64,000 nucleotides of DNA from Liolophura sinensis (taxonomy: Eukaryota; Mollusca; Polyplacophora; Chitonida; Chitonidae): positions 21,227,295-21,291,294 of the forward strand of contig NC_088298.1 of NCBI RefSeq assembly GCF_032854445.1, read 5' to 3'. The position numbers and the translations under genes are program-made. The notes beneath the pieces were generated by a model, which searched no databases, was not told the DNA's origin, and was given only the letters and a program-made list of their open reading frames with translations. This document shows, one piece after another, positions 12,267 to 23,260 of this stretch (positions within the stretch are counted from its first letter, which is position 1; every line of letters starts with the position of its first letter).

Positions 12267-12850
12267 AAGGTCAAGAAAGGTTCTCAATCGCACTATACGT
12301 GGAAAGGTAATGTCCGTCAGCATACACAGACACACACAGAATGAATGATTACGCCGAGGTTTTAATGCCACATTGACGCTATTTCGACCACATCGTAGAC
12401 ACACGCTCCCACCAAGAACAAGTTATCAAATCTATACTCGTCGGTCTGTTGTCCCTAACTCATATATATTAACCCTGACCAGTTATGACATGTGTCGATA
12501 TAAGTAAAACACCAATAATACGGTGTAAAACGCCAATCAAGTAAATAAATAGTTCTAGGGTAATATGTCCCAAACGGCCTTCCGTAGCGTGTGCATTGAA
12601 TCTGAATCACGGGGTGTGTATACCGCATATCTCTTCCTATATGACAGTGTGTGTTGCGGCCGCACTATTGTTATCACATGCAAAGATTATAGCATCCGTG
12701 TGTTATCAGATACCAGTTGTTCTTTATCACTTATATAGAGAAAATACGGGGTATTGGTATATATACAATTACTTACTCAACATATGTACGCTCTGTAAAT
12801 GGCCAGGGATAATATTGTTTTATACACTGTCATATCGGTGTGAAGGGGAT
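12267..12850. other. Stretch with no supported feature
   Basis: AT-rich. The 100-residue open frame at 12596-12898 runs into the satellite and shows no domain. Confidence 0.5.
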
Positions 12851-12851
12851 A

Positions 12852-15822
12852 TAGGTAGATACAGAGGTATAATGGAGTGTGGGTCCGACTACTTGTAAGT
12901 ATACCGCCTATGTAGATATAGAGGTATAATGGAGTGTTGGTCCGACTACTGTAAGTATACCGCTATGTAGATATAGAGGTATAATGGAGTGTGGGTCCGA
13001 CTACTTGTAGCATACCGCTATGTACATACAGGGGTATAATGGAGTGTGGATCCGACTACTTGTAAATATACCGCTATGTAGATGCAGAGGTGGAATGGAG
13101 TGTGGATCCGACTACTTGTAAATATACCGCCATGTAGATACAGAGGTATAATTGAGTGTGGGTCCCAATATTCGTAAGTATACCGCTATGTATATACTGA
13201 GGTATAATGGAGTGTGGGTCCGCCTACTTGTAAGTATACCGCTATGTAGATACTGAGGTATAATGGAGTGTGGGTCCGACTACTCGTTAGTATACCGCTA
13301 TGTACATACAGGGGTATAATGGAGTGTGGGTCCAACTGCTGTAAATATACCGCTATGTAGATGCAGAGGTGTAATGGAGTGTGGATTCGACTACTTGTAA
13401 ATATACCGCTATGTTGATACAGAGGTATAATGGAGTGTGGGTCCAACTACTTGTAAATTTACCGCTATGTAGATGCAGAGGTGGAATGGAGTGTGGATCC
13501 GACTACTTGTAAATATACCGCCATGTAGATACAGAGGTATAATTGAGTGTGGGTCCCAATATTCGTAAGTATACCGCTATGTATATACTCGAGGTATAAT
13601 GGAGTGTGGGTCAGACTACTTGTAAATATACCGCCATGTAGATACAGAGGTATAATGGAGTGTGGATCCGACTACTTGTAAATATACCGCTATGTAGATA
13701 CAGAGGTATAATGGAGTGTGGGTCAGACTACTTGTAAATATACCGCCATGTAGATACAGAGGTATAATTGAGTGTGGGTCCCAATATTCGTAAGTATACC
13801 GCTATGTATATACTGAGGTATAATGGAGTGTGAATCCGACTACTTGTAAATATACCGCTATGTAGATACAGAGGTATAATGGAGTGTGGACCCGACTACT
13901 TGTAAATATACCGCTATGTAGATACATAGGTATAATGGAGTGTGGGTCAGACTACTTGTAAATATACCGCCATGTAGACACAGAGGTATAATGGAGTGTG
14001 GATTCGACCACTTGTAAGTATACCGCTATGTAGATACAGAGGTATAATGGAGTGTGGGTCAGACTACTTGTAAATATACCGCTATGTAGACACAGAGGTA
14101 TAATGGAGTGTGGATTCGACCACTTGTAAGTATACCGCTATGTAGATACAGAGGTATAATGGAGTGTGGGTCAGACTACTTGTAAATATACCGCTATGTA
14201 GACACAGAGGTATAATGGAGTGTGGATTCGACCACTTGTAAGTATACCGCTATGTAGATACAGAGGTATAATGGAGTGTGGGTCAGACTACTTGTAAATA
14301 TACCGCTATGTAGACACAGAGGTATAATGGAGTGTGGATTCGACCACTTGTAAGTATACCGCTATGTAGATACAGAGGTATAATGGAGTGTGGGTCAGAC
14401 TACTTGTATATATACCGCTATGTAGACACAGAGGTATAATGGAGTGTGGATTCGACCACTTGTAAGTATACCGCTATGTAGATACAGAGGTATAATGGAG
14501 TGTGGGTCAGACTACTTGTAAATATACCGCTATGTAGACACAGAGGTATAATGGAGTGTGGATCCGACTACTTGTAAATATACCGCTATGTAGACACAGA
14601 GGTATAATGGAGTGTGGATTCGACCACTTGTAAGTATACCGCTATGTAGATACAGAGGTATAATGGAGTGTGGGTCAGACTACTTGTAAATTATACCGCT
14701 ATGTAGACACAGAGGTATAATGGAGTGTGGATTCGACCACTTGTAAGTATACCGCTATGTAGATACAGAGGTATAATGGAGTGTGGGTCAGACTACTTGT
14801 AAATATACCGCTATGTAGACACAGAGGTATAATGGAGTGTGGATTCGACCACTTGTAAGTATACCGCTATGTAGATACAGAGGTATAATGGAGTGTGGGT
14901 CAGACTACTTGTATATATACCGCTATGTAGACACAGAGGTATAATGGAGTGTGGATTCGACCACTTGTAAGTATACCGCTATGTAGATACAGAGGTATAA
15001 TGGAGTGTGGGTCAGACTACTTGTAAATATACCGCTATGTAGACACAGAGGTATAATGGAGTGTGGATTCGACCACTTGTAAGTATACCGCTATGTAGAT
15101 ACAGAGGTATAATGGAGTGTGGGTCAGACTACTTGTAAATATACCGCTATGTAGACACAGAGGTATAATGGAGTGTGGATTCGACCACTTGTAAGTATAC
15201 CGCTATGTAGATACAGAGGTATAATGGAGTGTGGGTCAGACTACTTGTATATATACCGCTATGTAGACACAGAGGTATAATGGAGTGTGGATTCGACCAC
15301 TTGTAAGTATACCGCTATGTAGATACAGAGGTATAATGGAGTGTGGGTCAGACTACTTGTAAATATACCGCTATGTAGACACAGAGGTATAATGGAGTGT
15401 GGATCCGACTACTTGTAAATATACCGCTATGTAGACACAGAGGTATAATGGAGTGTGGATTCGACCACTTGTAAGTATACCGCTATGTAGATACAGAGGT
15501 ATAATGGAGTGTGGGTCAGACTACTTGTAAATATACCGCTATGTAGACACAGAGGTATAATGGAGTGTGGATTCGACCACTTGTAAGTATACCGCTATGT
15601 AGATACAGAGGTATAATGGAGTGTGGATCCGACTATTTGTAAATATACCGCTATGTAGATACAGAGGTATAATGGAGTGTGGACCCGACTACTTGTAAAT
15701 ATACCGCTATGTAGATGCAGAGGTGTAATGGAATGTGGATCCGACCACTTGTAAGTATACCTCTATGTAGATACAGAGGTATAATGGAGTGTGGATCCGA
15801 CCACTTGTAAGTATACCGCTAT
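12852..15822. repeat. 56-bp satellite array with higher-order structure
   Basis: About 53 copies of a 56-bp unit containing TAGATACAGAGGTATAATGG, AGTGTGGGTC, ACTACTTGTAAATATACCGC and TATG. From about 13970 to 15600 two variants alternate as a 112-bp dimer: GTAGATACAG/GGGTCAGACTAC and GTAGACACAG/GGATTCGACCAC. Diagnostic variants recur 841 bp apart (15 units plus one inserted T). The unit length is not a multiple of 3, so no protein repeat is encoded. Confidence 0.97.
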
Positions 15823-16015
15823 TATGGACATTCTTATACATGTACATGCAGTTATTGCGAATGTGGGCCCTGAATATATTATTATGCTTTTGTGATTGCA
15901 ACATGTTATAAATGTTCCTGCATAAAATGGTAGTTATTTATTACCCGCTCTTAACTAAAACATATATACAATCTAAGCTAGAGTGATTACGATATATAGC
16001 CTATATTTTTTCAAC

Positions 16016-16268
16016 GAATGCGGTCGCTGTGAGTTCAAGTCTAGCTTATGCTGGCGTCCTTGCGACGCACTAAAGCATATTTCACTTATACGACGGCGGC
16101 CAGCATTACAGTGGGAAGAAACCGGGCAAACCACGGACCATCCACAGGTAGCTGGCAGACCTTCCCACGTACGGTCCGTGATTTGCCTGATTTCCTCCAA
16201 CCGTAATTCTGACCGACGTCGTATAAGTAAAATATGCTTGAGTGCGGCGTAAAACGTCAATCAAAAAA
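16016..16268 (+). repeat. Rearranged SINE S1 with an inverted middle
   Basis: 16016-16060 reads as the plus-strand S1 head. About 16065-16182 reads as the S1 tail and body on the minus strand. 16183-16268 reads as the plus-strand tail again. The two tails form a foldback. Confidence 0.75.
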
Positions 16269-16487
16269 ATAAATGTATTTATTCATTGTAAATACCAGAG
16301 GCAAATGCAACCGATTTGACCATCTTATCAAGGTTGTGTTTTAATACTGGATCCAACCTCGTTTGAGAGTGTATTATCGTTACATGACACCAAATTACCA
16401 CCCCCATTTGGTAACGCTCGGATTTAAAACGCCTGTTGTTTGGGTGATGCCGAAATAGCAATTATTCTACTCGTATGTAGTCCTGTA

Positions 16488-16735
16488 CACTGAAGAATTT
16501 AATCTTTGAATTTGAACAGAAAGTCTTTGTCTGAGTGATACCAGAATGTATTCTGTTATTGCGACACATTGTTCTGTTAAGTATAACCTATATATTCTTT
16601 AGCAAAAAGATTCAATTAAACTAACAGGATATTATGTTGAATATGACAGAATGATGTGTTATAATAACAGTATACATTCTAGCATCACTCAGACAACTGA
16701 CTTTCTGGTAAATGAACAGATTAATATCTTCAGTG
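16488..16735. mobile_element. Palindromic MITE family M1, complete copy
   Basis: Terminal inverted repeats CACTGAAGAATTTAATC / GATTAATATCTTCAGTG, with TA on both flanks as expected for Tc1/mariner-type targets. The interior is itself near-palindromic (TGAGTGATACCAGAATGTAT left, ATACATTCTAGCATCACTCA right). No coding capacity. Confidence 0.85.
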
Positions 16736-17201
16736 TACAATGTACATACTTACATAAGAGTACAATAATTGTAATTCCTGCATTACCCAGACCACTTTCT
16801 TAAGTGTAAGTGGTGGGATTACGAATAGCTGTATGCGTGAAGTTATGTGATGACTGGCGTTATTCAATCTCATGCCTCTATTTCTGGTTTCAAATAGCCT
16901 TATACAGACATGGTGTAATACGGGATATAAATAGAGATACTTTTTTAACACTATGCTTTCCGTTTAAAAGAAGCACAACTCAAGCTGCACGTACAACCTA
17001 GTTTCTGCTAACTCTCAGAACTCCCACTGAGGAACGACTTGAGATGATCTGGTAACTCGAGGAATATAAGCTAGTGCAGATGTCGTGAGGTCACGTCGAT
17101 TTAACCTACATGTGCTCACGTCTTATAACGCACGTCATGAATACGAAATGACAGGAACAAGCTAAATGTCAAACATCTTCACTGAGTGTACGGAGATCTT
17201 T

Positions 17202-17720
17202 CACTCAAAAAATTATCTGTTAAGTTCAACAGAAAGTTTGAAAGCTAGAATGTATTCTGCTATTGCAGCAGATTGTTCTGTAAAATATAACACACATATT
17301 CTATTAATTCAATATAAAGATTCTATTGGACTGACAGGATGTTTTGTTGAATATTTATGTAATAATAACAGAATACATTCTACCATCACTCTGATGGTTA
17401 AATCTGTTAAAATCAACGGGGGGCCTCCGTGGCTCAGTCGGTTAGCGGGCTAGCGCAGCGTAATGACCCAGGAGTCTCTCACCAATGCAGTCGCTGTGAG
17501 TTCAAGTCAGGCCTCATGCTGGCTTCCTCTCCGGCCGTAAGTGGGAAGGTCTGCCAGCAACCTGCGGATGGTCATGGGTTTCCCCCCAGGCTGTGCCCGG
17601 TTTCCACCCACCATAATGCTGGTCGCCGTCGTATAAGTGAAATATTCTTGAGTACGGCGTAAAACACCAATCAAAAATAAAAATAAAAAAAATAAAATCA
17701 ACGGATTAACTTTTTGAGTG
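17202..17720. mobile_element. MITE family M1 split by a SINE
   Basis: Left part 17202-17419 and right part 17705-17720 of an M1 element, with a full S1 SINE between them. The M1 ends are CACTCAAAAAATTATCTG and GATTAACTTTTTGAGTG. Confidence 0.83.
17420..17692 (+). repeat. SINE family S1, full length, inside an M1 MITE
   Basis: Complete head, body, tail and A-rich end. Perfect 12-bp target duplications (TAAAATCAACGG) at 17408-17419 and 17693-17704 lie within MITE sequence. Confidence 0.93.
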
Positions 17721-17851
17721 TTTGTCATTACGGTGTACCAATAAATCTATTAAGCGGTTATCAGGCTGATATCTGGTGTATGTCTGGGAGGTGGGGTTGT
17801 GTCCTTCCGGGGTCGTGCTCATCTCACGTCTTTATTACGGGGATCGGATTA

Positions 17852-18113
17852 CACTAAAAACTGATCTGTTTTTTAACAGAATGTATGTCGTATGAGTGGT
17901 GGCTAGAATGTATTCTGTTATTATAACGTAATACTGTCACATTCAACCTAATGTCTGTTAGTCTAATAGAATCTTTATATTGAATTAACTGAATATGTGC
18001 CGTTACATTTAACAGAATAATTTGTTGCGATACAGAATACAATGTACATTCTAGCATCACTCAGACAAGAGGCTTTTATGTAAAATTAACAGATGAATCA
18101 ATTGTACTGTCAC
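17852..18113. mobile_element. MITE family M1
   Basis: Begins CACTAAAAACTGATCTG after a TA. Contains CTAGAATGTATTCTGTTATT and the mirror ACAATGTACATTCTAGCATC. The right end is degraded. Confidence 0.78.
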
Positions 18114-18134
18114 TAATATAGAATATAAAAGACA

Positions 18135-18735
18135 ACAGAATGGACAGCAAAACCAGAGCAGCAACATGAAGACAACATTGGACTGGCTTATAGATCGGCA
18201 GCAGAATCCTGGTTTATGCAGGAATACAATGCAAAGGACAACAGCATGGAAATAAAGCATAAATGTAAGCGTGATACTTGGCAACCCGTGAAATACACGT
18301 AACCGGTGAAATACACGTAACCGATGAAATACACGTAACCGATGAAATACACGTAACCGATGAAATACACGTAACCGGTGAAATACACGTAACCGATGAA
18401 ATACACGTAACCGTTGAAATACACGTAACCGATGAAATACACGTAACCGGTGAATAGACGTAAACGCTCAAATACATACAACCGGTGAAATACACGTAAG
18501 CGATGAAATACACGTAACCGGTGAAATACATATAACCGATTAAATACACGTAACCGGTGAAATACACGTAACCGATGAAATACACGTAACCGGTGAAATA
18601 CAGCCTCTGGTCAATTTATCTCAGGGTTTTATTCTAACTGTTCTTGTAATGCTTAAACAGTAATAACTAATACGCCCCTTAGCACTATGGCCTTAAGCAG
18701 AATTAAGGCAAAAAAGGACAGTGATGTCCATTCGT
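18135..18735 (-). repeat. Interspersed repeat C carrying an 18-bp array
   Basis: The flanks (CAGCAAAACCAGAGCAGC at left; TCTCAGGGTTTTATTCTAAC and ACTAATACGCCCCTTAGCAC at right) match repeat C. The centre has been expanded into a minisatellite. Confidence 0.72.
18278..18605. repeat. 18-bp minisatellite, about 18 copies
   Basis: Unit ACACGTAACCGGTGAAAT, with GGT/GAT/GTT variants. The same 18-mer occurs once in the unexpanded repeat C copies at 7805 and 10490. Antisense frames give a Val-Tyr-Phe-rich repeat peptide, an artefact of the array. Confidence 0.96.
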
Positions 18736-18775
18736 TCTTTTGGGCATGCCTTGAACAGGAAATGAACTTTGTATA

Positions 18776-19032
18776 CACTTAAAACATTAATCTGTTAATT
18801 TAAACACTAAATCTGTTGTCTGAGTGATGCTAGAATGTATTCCCTTATTATAACATTATACTGTGTTATATTCAACATAATATCCTGCTAGTCTAATGGG
18901 AATCTTTATGTTGGAATTAAAAAATATGTGTGCTATATTTAACAGAATAATATGTTGCAATAGCAGAATACATTCTAGCATCACTCAGACAACATACTTT
19001 CTCTAAAATTAACAGATTCATTTTTTTCAGTG
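18776..19032. mobile_element. MITE family M1, complete copy
   Basis: Starts CACTTAAAACATTAATCTG and ends in TTTTTTTCAGTG, with TA on both sides. Internal mirror blocks as in the 16488 copy. Confidence 0.85.
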
Positions 19033-19249
19033 TAGTGACAACAGACAACAGCGGGAAACTGTGACCTAATAATGTCCAGGACGTGTCAAAGGTGTTGGGT
19101 TATATACATTGCATATATGAGCAGTTGCAAACAAAACCGCAACTGTAAGATACATATGTTTTGATTACAGACAACTTATGGAATTAGGTCTACCATCCGA
19201 TACGATGTGAATACCGAAATTAATTCATTCGCCTGAGGCATTCCTTGGG

Positions 19250-19612
19250 GACCGCTTCCGTGGCCTAATGGTTACGAGGGTCTGCCTCGAAGTTGGGAGA
19301 TCCCGAGATCAAACACCGGGTCGGATTATACCAAAAACTTTAAAGATGGTACTTGCTGCTGAATTGCCTGGGCTCAGCAGTGAGAGGTTACAGCGAGGGA
19401 ACACGATTGGTTGGCCCAGTGTCAGTATAATGTGACTGGGTGGGGTGTCATGTCTGGTGTCTTCGGTATGATGTTTCAGTGGCTGCATCACTTCAGTGGC
19501 ATGGACTCGCCCTCCACAAGAAGACAACATATATGTACATACATCTAATTACTGATGACTCATATGACTGAAAAATTGATAAGTACGACGTTAAACCCAA
19601 GCAATCATTCAT
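19250..19612 (+). repeat. SINE family S2, near-complete copy with tRNA head
   Basis: The head GTGGCCTAATGGTTACGAGG and ATCAAACACCGGG resembles a tRNA 5' half and T arm. The S2 body blocks follow (CAGTATAATGTGACTGGGTG, GGTGTCTTCGGTATGATG). The tail is TTGATAAGTACGACGTTAAA. This copy defines the family's orientation. Confidence 0.82.
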
Positions 19613-20089
19613 CCAATCCATCTTTCCATGACCTTGTCATAATTTCTTACTTCATACATACTTTCGTGGTTCTGTTGTGGTTGATGTGGAACGTTGTTTT
19701 GGAAATTGGTCAGCCCTTATTGACACTGAACGTCCGTATGGGAATGTCCGTTTCGACGCAGTTAGATCATCCATGTGCACCTATCAAGATCAACATAACA
19801 GAATGAATAAAAAAGCCTTCCTTGAAAACCTATTTCTGTTGCTTGGAAAATGTCATCTCCTCTTGTTTTGAGTATTTTGTTTACATTTCTGTGCACATGG
19901 TGCTCTTTGCTCATGCCTTTTTCTTAACAACTTTGGATAACGTTAAAGCTAGGATAAACATACATTCAAATTTAGACAGATCTTTCTAAACTGTTCGAAG
20001 GATGATAAATGTCTGATTAGTAGTAATTTTTTTGTATTTTTCAGATTTTTTATTATCATTAATCCCATGCGGGTGTGACCGAAAGCAGA

Positions 20090-23000
20090 ATGGGCAGCCG
20101 GGCTAAGCCTCAGCAAGCCCGCCCCGGGGGGAAGCCTACCGGAAGTGGATTGAACGTGCAGCAGATTAAGGTCGTTTTACTGGGTGACCAAGGTGTTGGG
20201 AAGTCAAGTATAGCCCTTCGTTTCGTGCGAGGAGAGTTTCTGGAACACGGGGAAGCTACAATTGGTGGTAAATAAATTCCTCCTGTGGATTTTGCTCAAA
20301 ACATAATGCATAGAACGTTGATCTTTCAAATAAATTGTTACCATTCAAGCATAAGTGAAAAAGCTTGATTGTAAAACTTGCTAAAAGTGCAAAAGCGTAT
20401 ATGTCGTGTGAAACAATTGTTTTCAGCATTGGTGTTTCCAAAGACGTCTATTTTAGATCCACTTCTTTTGCTGGAGAACTAGTAAAATGATCATGTATAG
20501 ATTGCAGTTGGCCTATTATTGGCCTACTTTTGGCCAAAACTTCCAGAGACTAGCGTCTTCTTTTGGACTCTTCTATTTCCAAAGTATTCAGGCTAAATAA
20601 TGTACACGTTCTATTTCTAGCTGCATTTTTGACGCAGACGACAAAACTGGAGAATCGCGTGATCAAGTTTGATATCTGGGACACAGCGGGTCAAGAGAGG
20701 TATCACAGCCTCGCTCCCATGTACTACAGAGGTGCACAGGCCGCTGTTGTCGTTTATGACGTCACCAGTGAGGTACCACACTTATTCCATTATTTTGAAA
20801 TTTATTTTTTTGCGGAATATTATCCTCTGCCTTGAACTGGTGTTCAGTTTTTATGCTCAATGCACTACATAGTTTTTACATAATTCATTTCTTTTCGGTA
20901 ACTGAGGCCAGGGGCCAATTCCACTAAGCCATTTATGACTTTAGTCAAAATTTAAAATGCGATCTTGAAGCTTATTATTCAGCTTTGAAAATTCAAATTT
21001 CCACCTTATCAATGTTACCTTCGGACAAATGTGTCTAAATTTCAACTTTCAGTACCAAAATCTGAGCATTGTGAAGAGGTTTTAAATTTTGACTTAAGTC
21101 ACAAACGGCTTTGTGGAATCGGCCCCAGAAATAGGCTAATGTTATGGACACTCTGTTCTTTAATGGATCGATCTGTGATCTTTGATTTTTGTTTTATCCA
21201 TTAAAGCTTCCATCCAACCACCATTACCTACTTTGTGCGCATGCGTCACCAGCTTATTTGCTATAAAAGCCTGTATGTGTCTTAGTCATCAGTTCCAGAA
21301 TTATGGAGTATTTCCTCTTTTTCAGAATTCTTTTAAAAGAGCTTTATCCTGGATCAAGGAGCTTCAGCAGCAAGCTAACGCTCACATATTCGTGGTTTTG
21401 GCGGGAAATAAAGCTGACATGGCCACTGAGGAGAGGGCGGTACCAAACGAGGTAACACGTGTCAATCAAGTACCACCAAGCCACACCCATCGCCATGTGC
21501 AATGGGAAATCTGTAAAAGTTTTTGTTATAAATGACAGCGCTTTATTTATTTATTTATTTATTCATAACGTTCATTCATCCTCTGAACTCAGTGACATTC
21601 TGTCCAAAAGGGGACTCTGTGGTCGAGGGGATTAGCACGCCAGCGCTGTGCAATAACCCAGAAGCATAAGTTGCCGTGAGTTCAAGTCCAGCTCATGCTG
21701 GCTTCCTTTCCGGCCGTACGTGGAAAGGTCTGCCAGCAGCCTGCGGATGGTCGTGGGTTTCCCCCGGTTGCTGCCTGGTTTCTTTCCAGCATAATGCTGG
21801 TCGCCGTCGTATAAGTGAAATATTCTTGAGTACGATGTAAAACACCAATCAAATAAATAAATAAATAGAAGTCGCTTGAGCCTTGCCTGCAACACCAACG
21901 TTTATCTAACGCCACTTCTGTTGCTTCTGGTCTTAATAGTCAAAGTAGAAAATGGAGTTCTAGTTATTTGATAACTTAGATATTATTCCAATAAGACACA
22001 CAAGCACTTGCGGTAATCGTTTATTTAGCCATTTAGGCCGTACAGCTCCTAACCCTTCTCTTACATTTTTACAGGACGCCCGAATCTTTGCGGAGGAGAA
22101 CGATCTGTTTTTTGTAGAAACTTCCGCCAAAACAGGAATGGGGGTACCCGATGTATTTATGGCCGTGGGTGAGTATTCTTCAGTGGGAACGTTTCCCATC
22201 CCTACGTTTTCCCATAGTTCATTTCTACCTTGCAATGGCGATTCGTGGGCAAACTAGAAACGTTGTACTCATGCATTGCAAGTGAACAATGATCAGACCA
22301 GACTCGAGTCGCCATTACGTGGGAAAATGTACCCCATTCTTCTACATTTTCGTTCGTATTCGGACTATTTAACATGCAACATATACACATGTTAAATGAT
22401 ATAGATGGCGTAAATCAGATAAGTACTGGAATTCTAGGTCTACACTGAGACTGAGCTTGAGGCTCTGAGCTTCCCTGAGATTCTGAACTTGACACTCAGA
22501 TGTGTGAATCTGAACCTGATATACAGATACTGTGGTTCGAAGCTTTGGAATTCGGGCGTACCATCCTACACCTAACCAGATCAGATATGTATTTCACTGT
22601 CTAACGTATTTTGTGCTGACTATAGATCGTGTATCATGATGCTGTAATAATATGAACCATGATGCAATAATAAATTGCTACTCTGTTGGAAAGGCGATGG
22701 TTGGCCACCAAATAAAATCTGGCCTAAGACCTAAGGCATGTTGCATGATTAGAATAGGCAATCTCGTCTTCTCATAATAAAAGGTTTGAACTACAGTCAA
22801 CCTGTGAAGGGAGATAATCCAAATTCGACCACTTGACCTTCAGGTCACGGCGCATTCGCTGTGCGAGATCCGTATGCTTCCCTATTCCTATAGTTCTATG
22901 AAAAGACTTTGTTACACCTGCTGGACATATATATTTTTTTTTTACTTTTGACACTGACATTTTAGAGAGAGTGAAATGTCATGTTTACAGTGTGTCTTTC

Positions 23001-23260
23001 CTTAACGACTGCACTTGGGAAAGTCTGTCAGCAACCTGCGGATGGCCGTGGGTTTCCCCCGTGTTCTGCTCGTTTTCCTTCCTCCATAATGCTGGCCGCT
23101 GTGGTATGTATTAAATAAATAATGTGTATTTTCTTTTCCAGCCGATTGCTTAGCAGGGCACTCGAAACGAAGCGGATCGCAGCAACAACAACGTTCCAAT
23201 CAAAATGTCAGACTTCATGAGGCGGAAGATGGTGACAAGAAAAAAGGAGGCTGCTGTTAG
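20090..23260 (+). CDS. Rab5-like small GTPase, five coding exons
   Basis: Exons: 20090-20267, 20621-20772, 21326-21451, 22075-22168, 23142-23260; every intron is GT-AG, with phases 1, 0, 0, 1. The joined frame is 669 nt (222 aa plus stop). Visible motifs are P-loop GDQGVGKS (residues 32-39), switch I TIGAAFLTQT (57-66), [21 protein letters not shown] (79-99), NKAD (138-141), ETSAK (167-171) and a C-terminal GGCC (219-222) suited to double geranylgeranylation. The switch I and switch II stretches match Rab5 as known in animals, so a role in early endosome tethering and fusion through GTP-dependent effector binding is inferred. The start ATG at 20090 follows an in-frame TAA at 20060-20062, and the roughly 25-residue N-terminal extension is normal for Rab5. 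The P-loop and the C-terminal hypervariable region (Q-rich, KKK before GGCC) differ from canonical Rab5, so it may be a Rab5 paralogue rather than the single Rab5 orthologue. Introns 3 and 4 contain SINE copies and intron 2 a MITE. Confidence 0.93.
20911..21126. mobile_element. Short MITE with about 43-bp terminal inverted repeats
   Basis: The left end starts GGGGCCAATTCCACTAAGCC and the right end is CTTTGTGGAATCGGCCCC. Both ends continue into matching AAATTTTGACT blocks. It sits inside intron 2 of the Rab5-like gene. Superfamily unknown. Confidence 0.8.
21609..21868 (+). repeat. SINE family S1 in intron 3 of the Rab5-like gene
   Basis: A diverged head (TGTGGTCGAGGGGATTAGC), B box GAGTTCAAGTCC, full body and tail with (AAAT)n. 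Same strand as the gene. Confidence 0.85.
23012..23123 (+). repeat. SINE family S1 fragment next to a splice acceptor
   Basis: CTTGGGAAAGTCTGTCAGC to CCATAATGCTGGCCGC, then a short AT tail. It ends about 18 bp before the AG of exon 5 of the Rab5-like gene. Confidence 0.75.

Noticed and set aside
12852-15822. CRISPR-like regular array
   Set aside because: The units are contiguous 56-bp repeats without distinct spacers, in a eukaryotic context with no cas genes. It is a satellite.
18188-18585. Two long minus-strand frames with Tyr-Val-Tyr-Phe and Val-Thr-Cys-Ile-Ser repeats
   Set aside because: They are translations of the 18-bp minisatellite in different frames; 18 is a multiple of 3, so all frames stay open by chance.
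19555-19871. Possible upstream coding exon of the Rab5-like gene
   Set aside because: Frames of 64-83 codons with no domain; the Rab5-like N-terminus is complete from the ATG at 20090, with an in-frame stop upstream.
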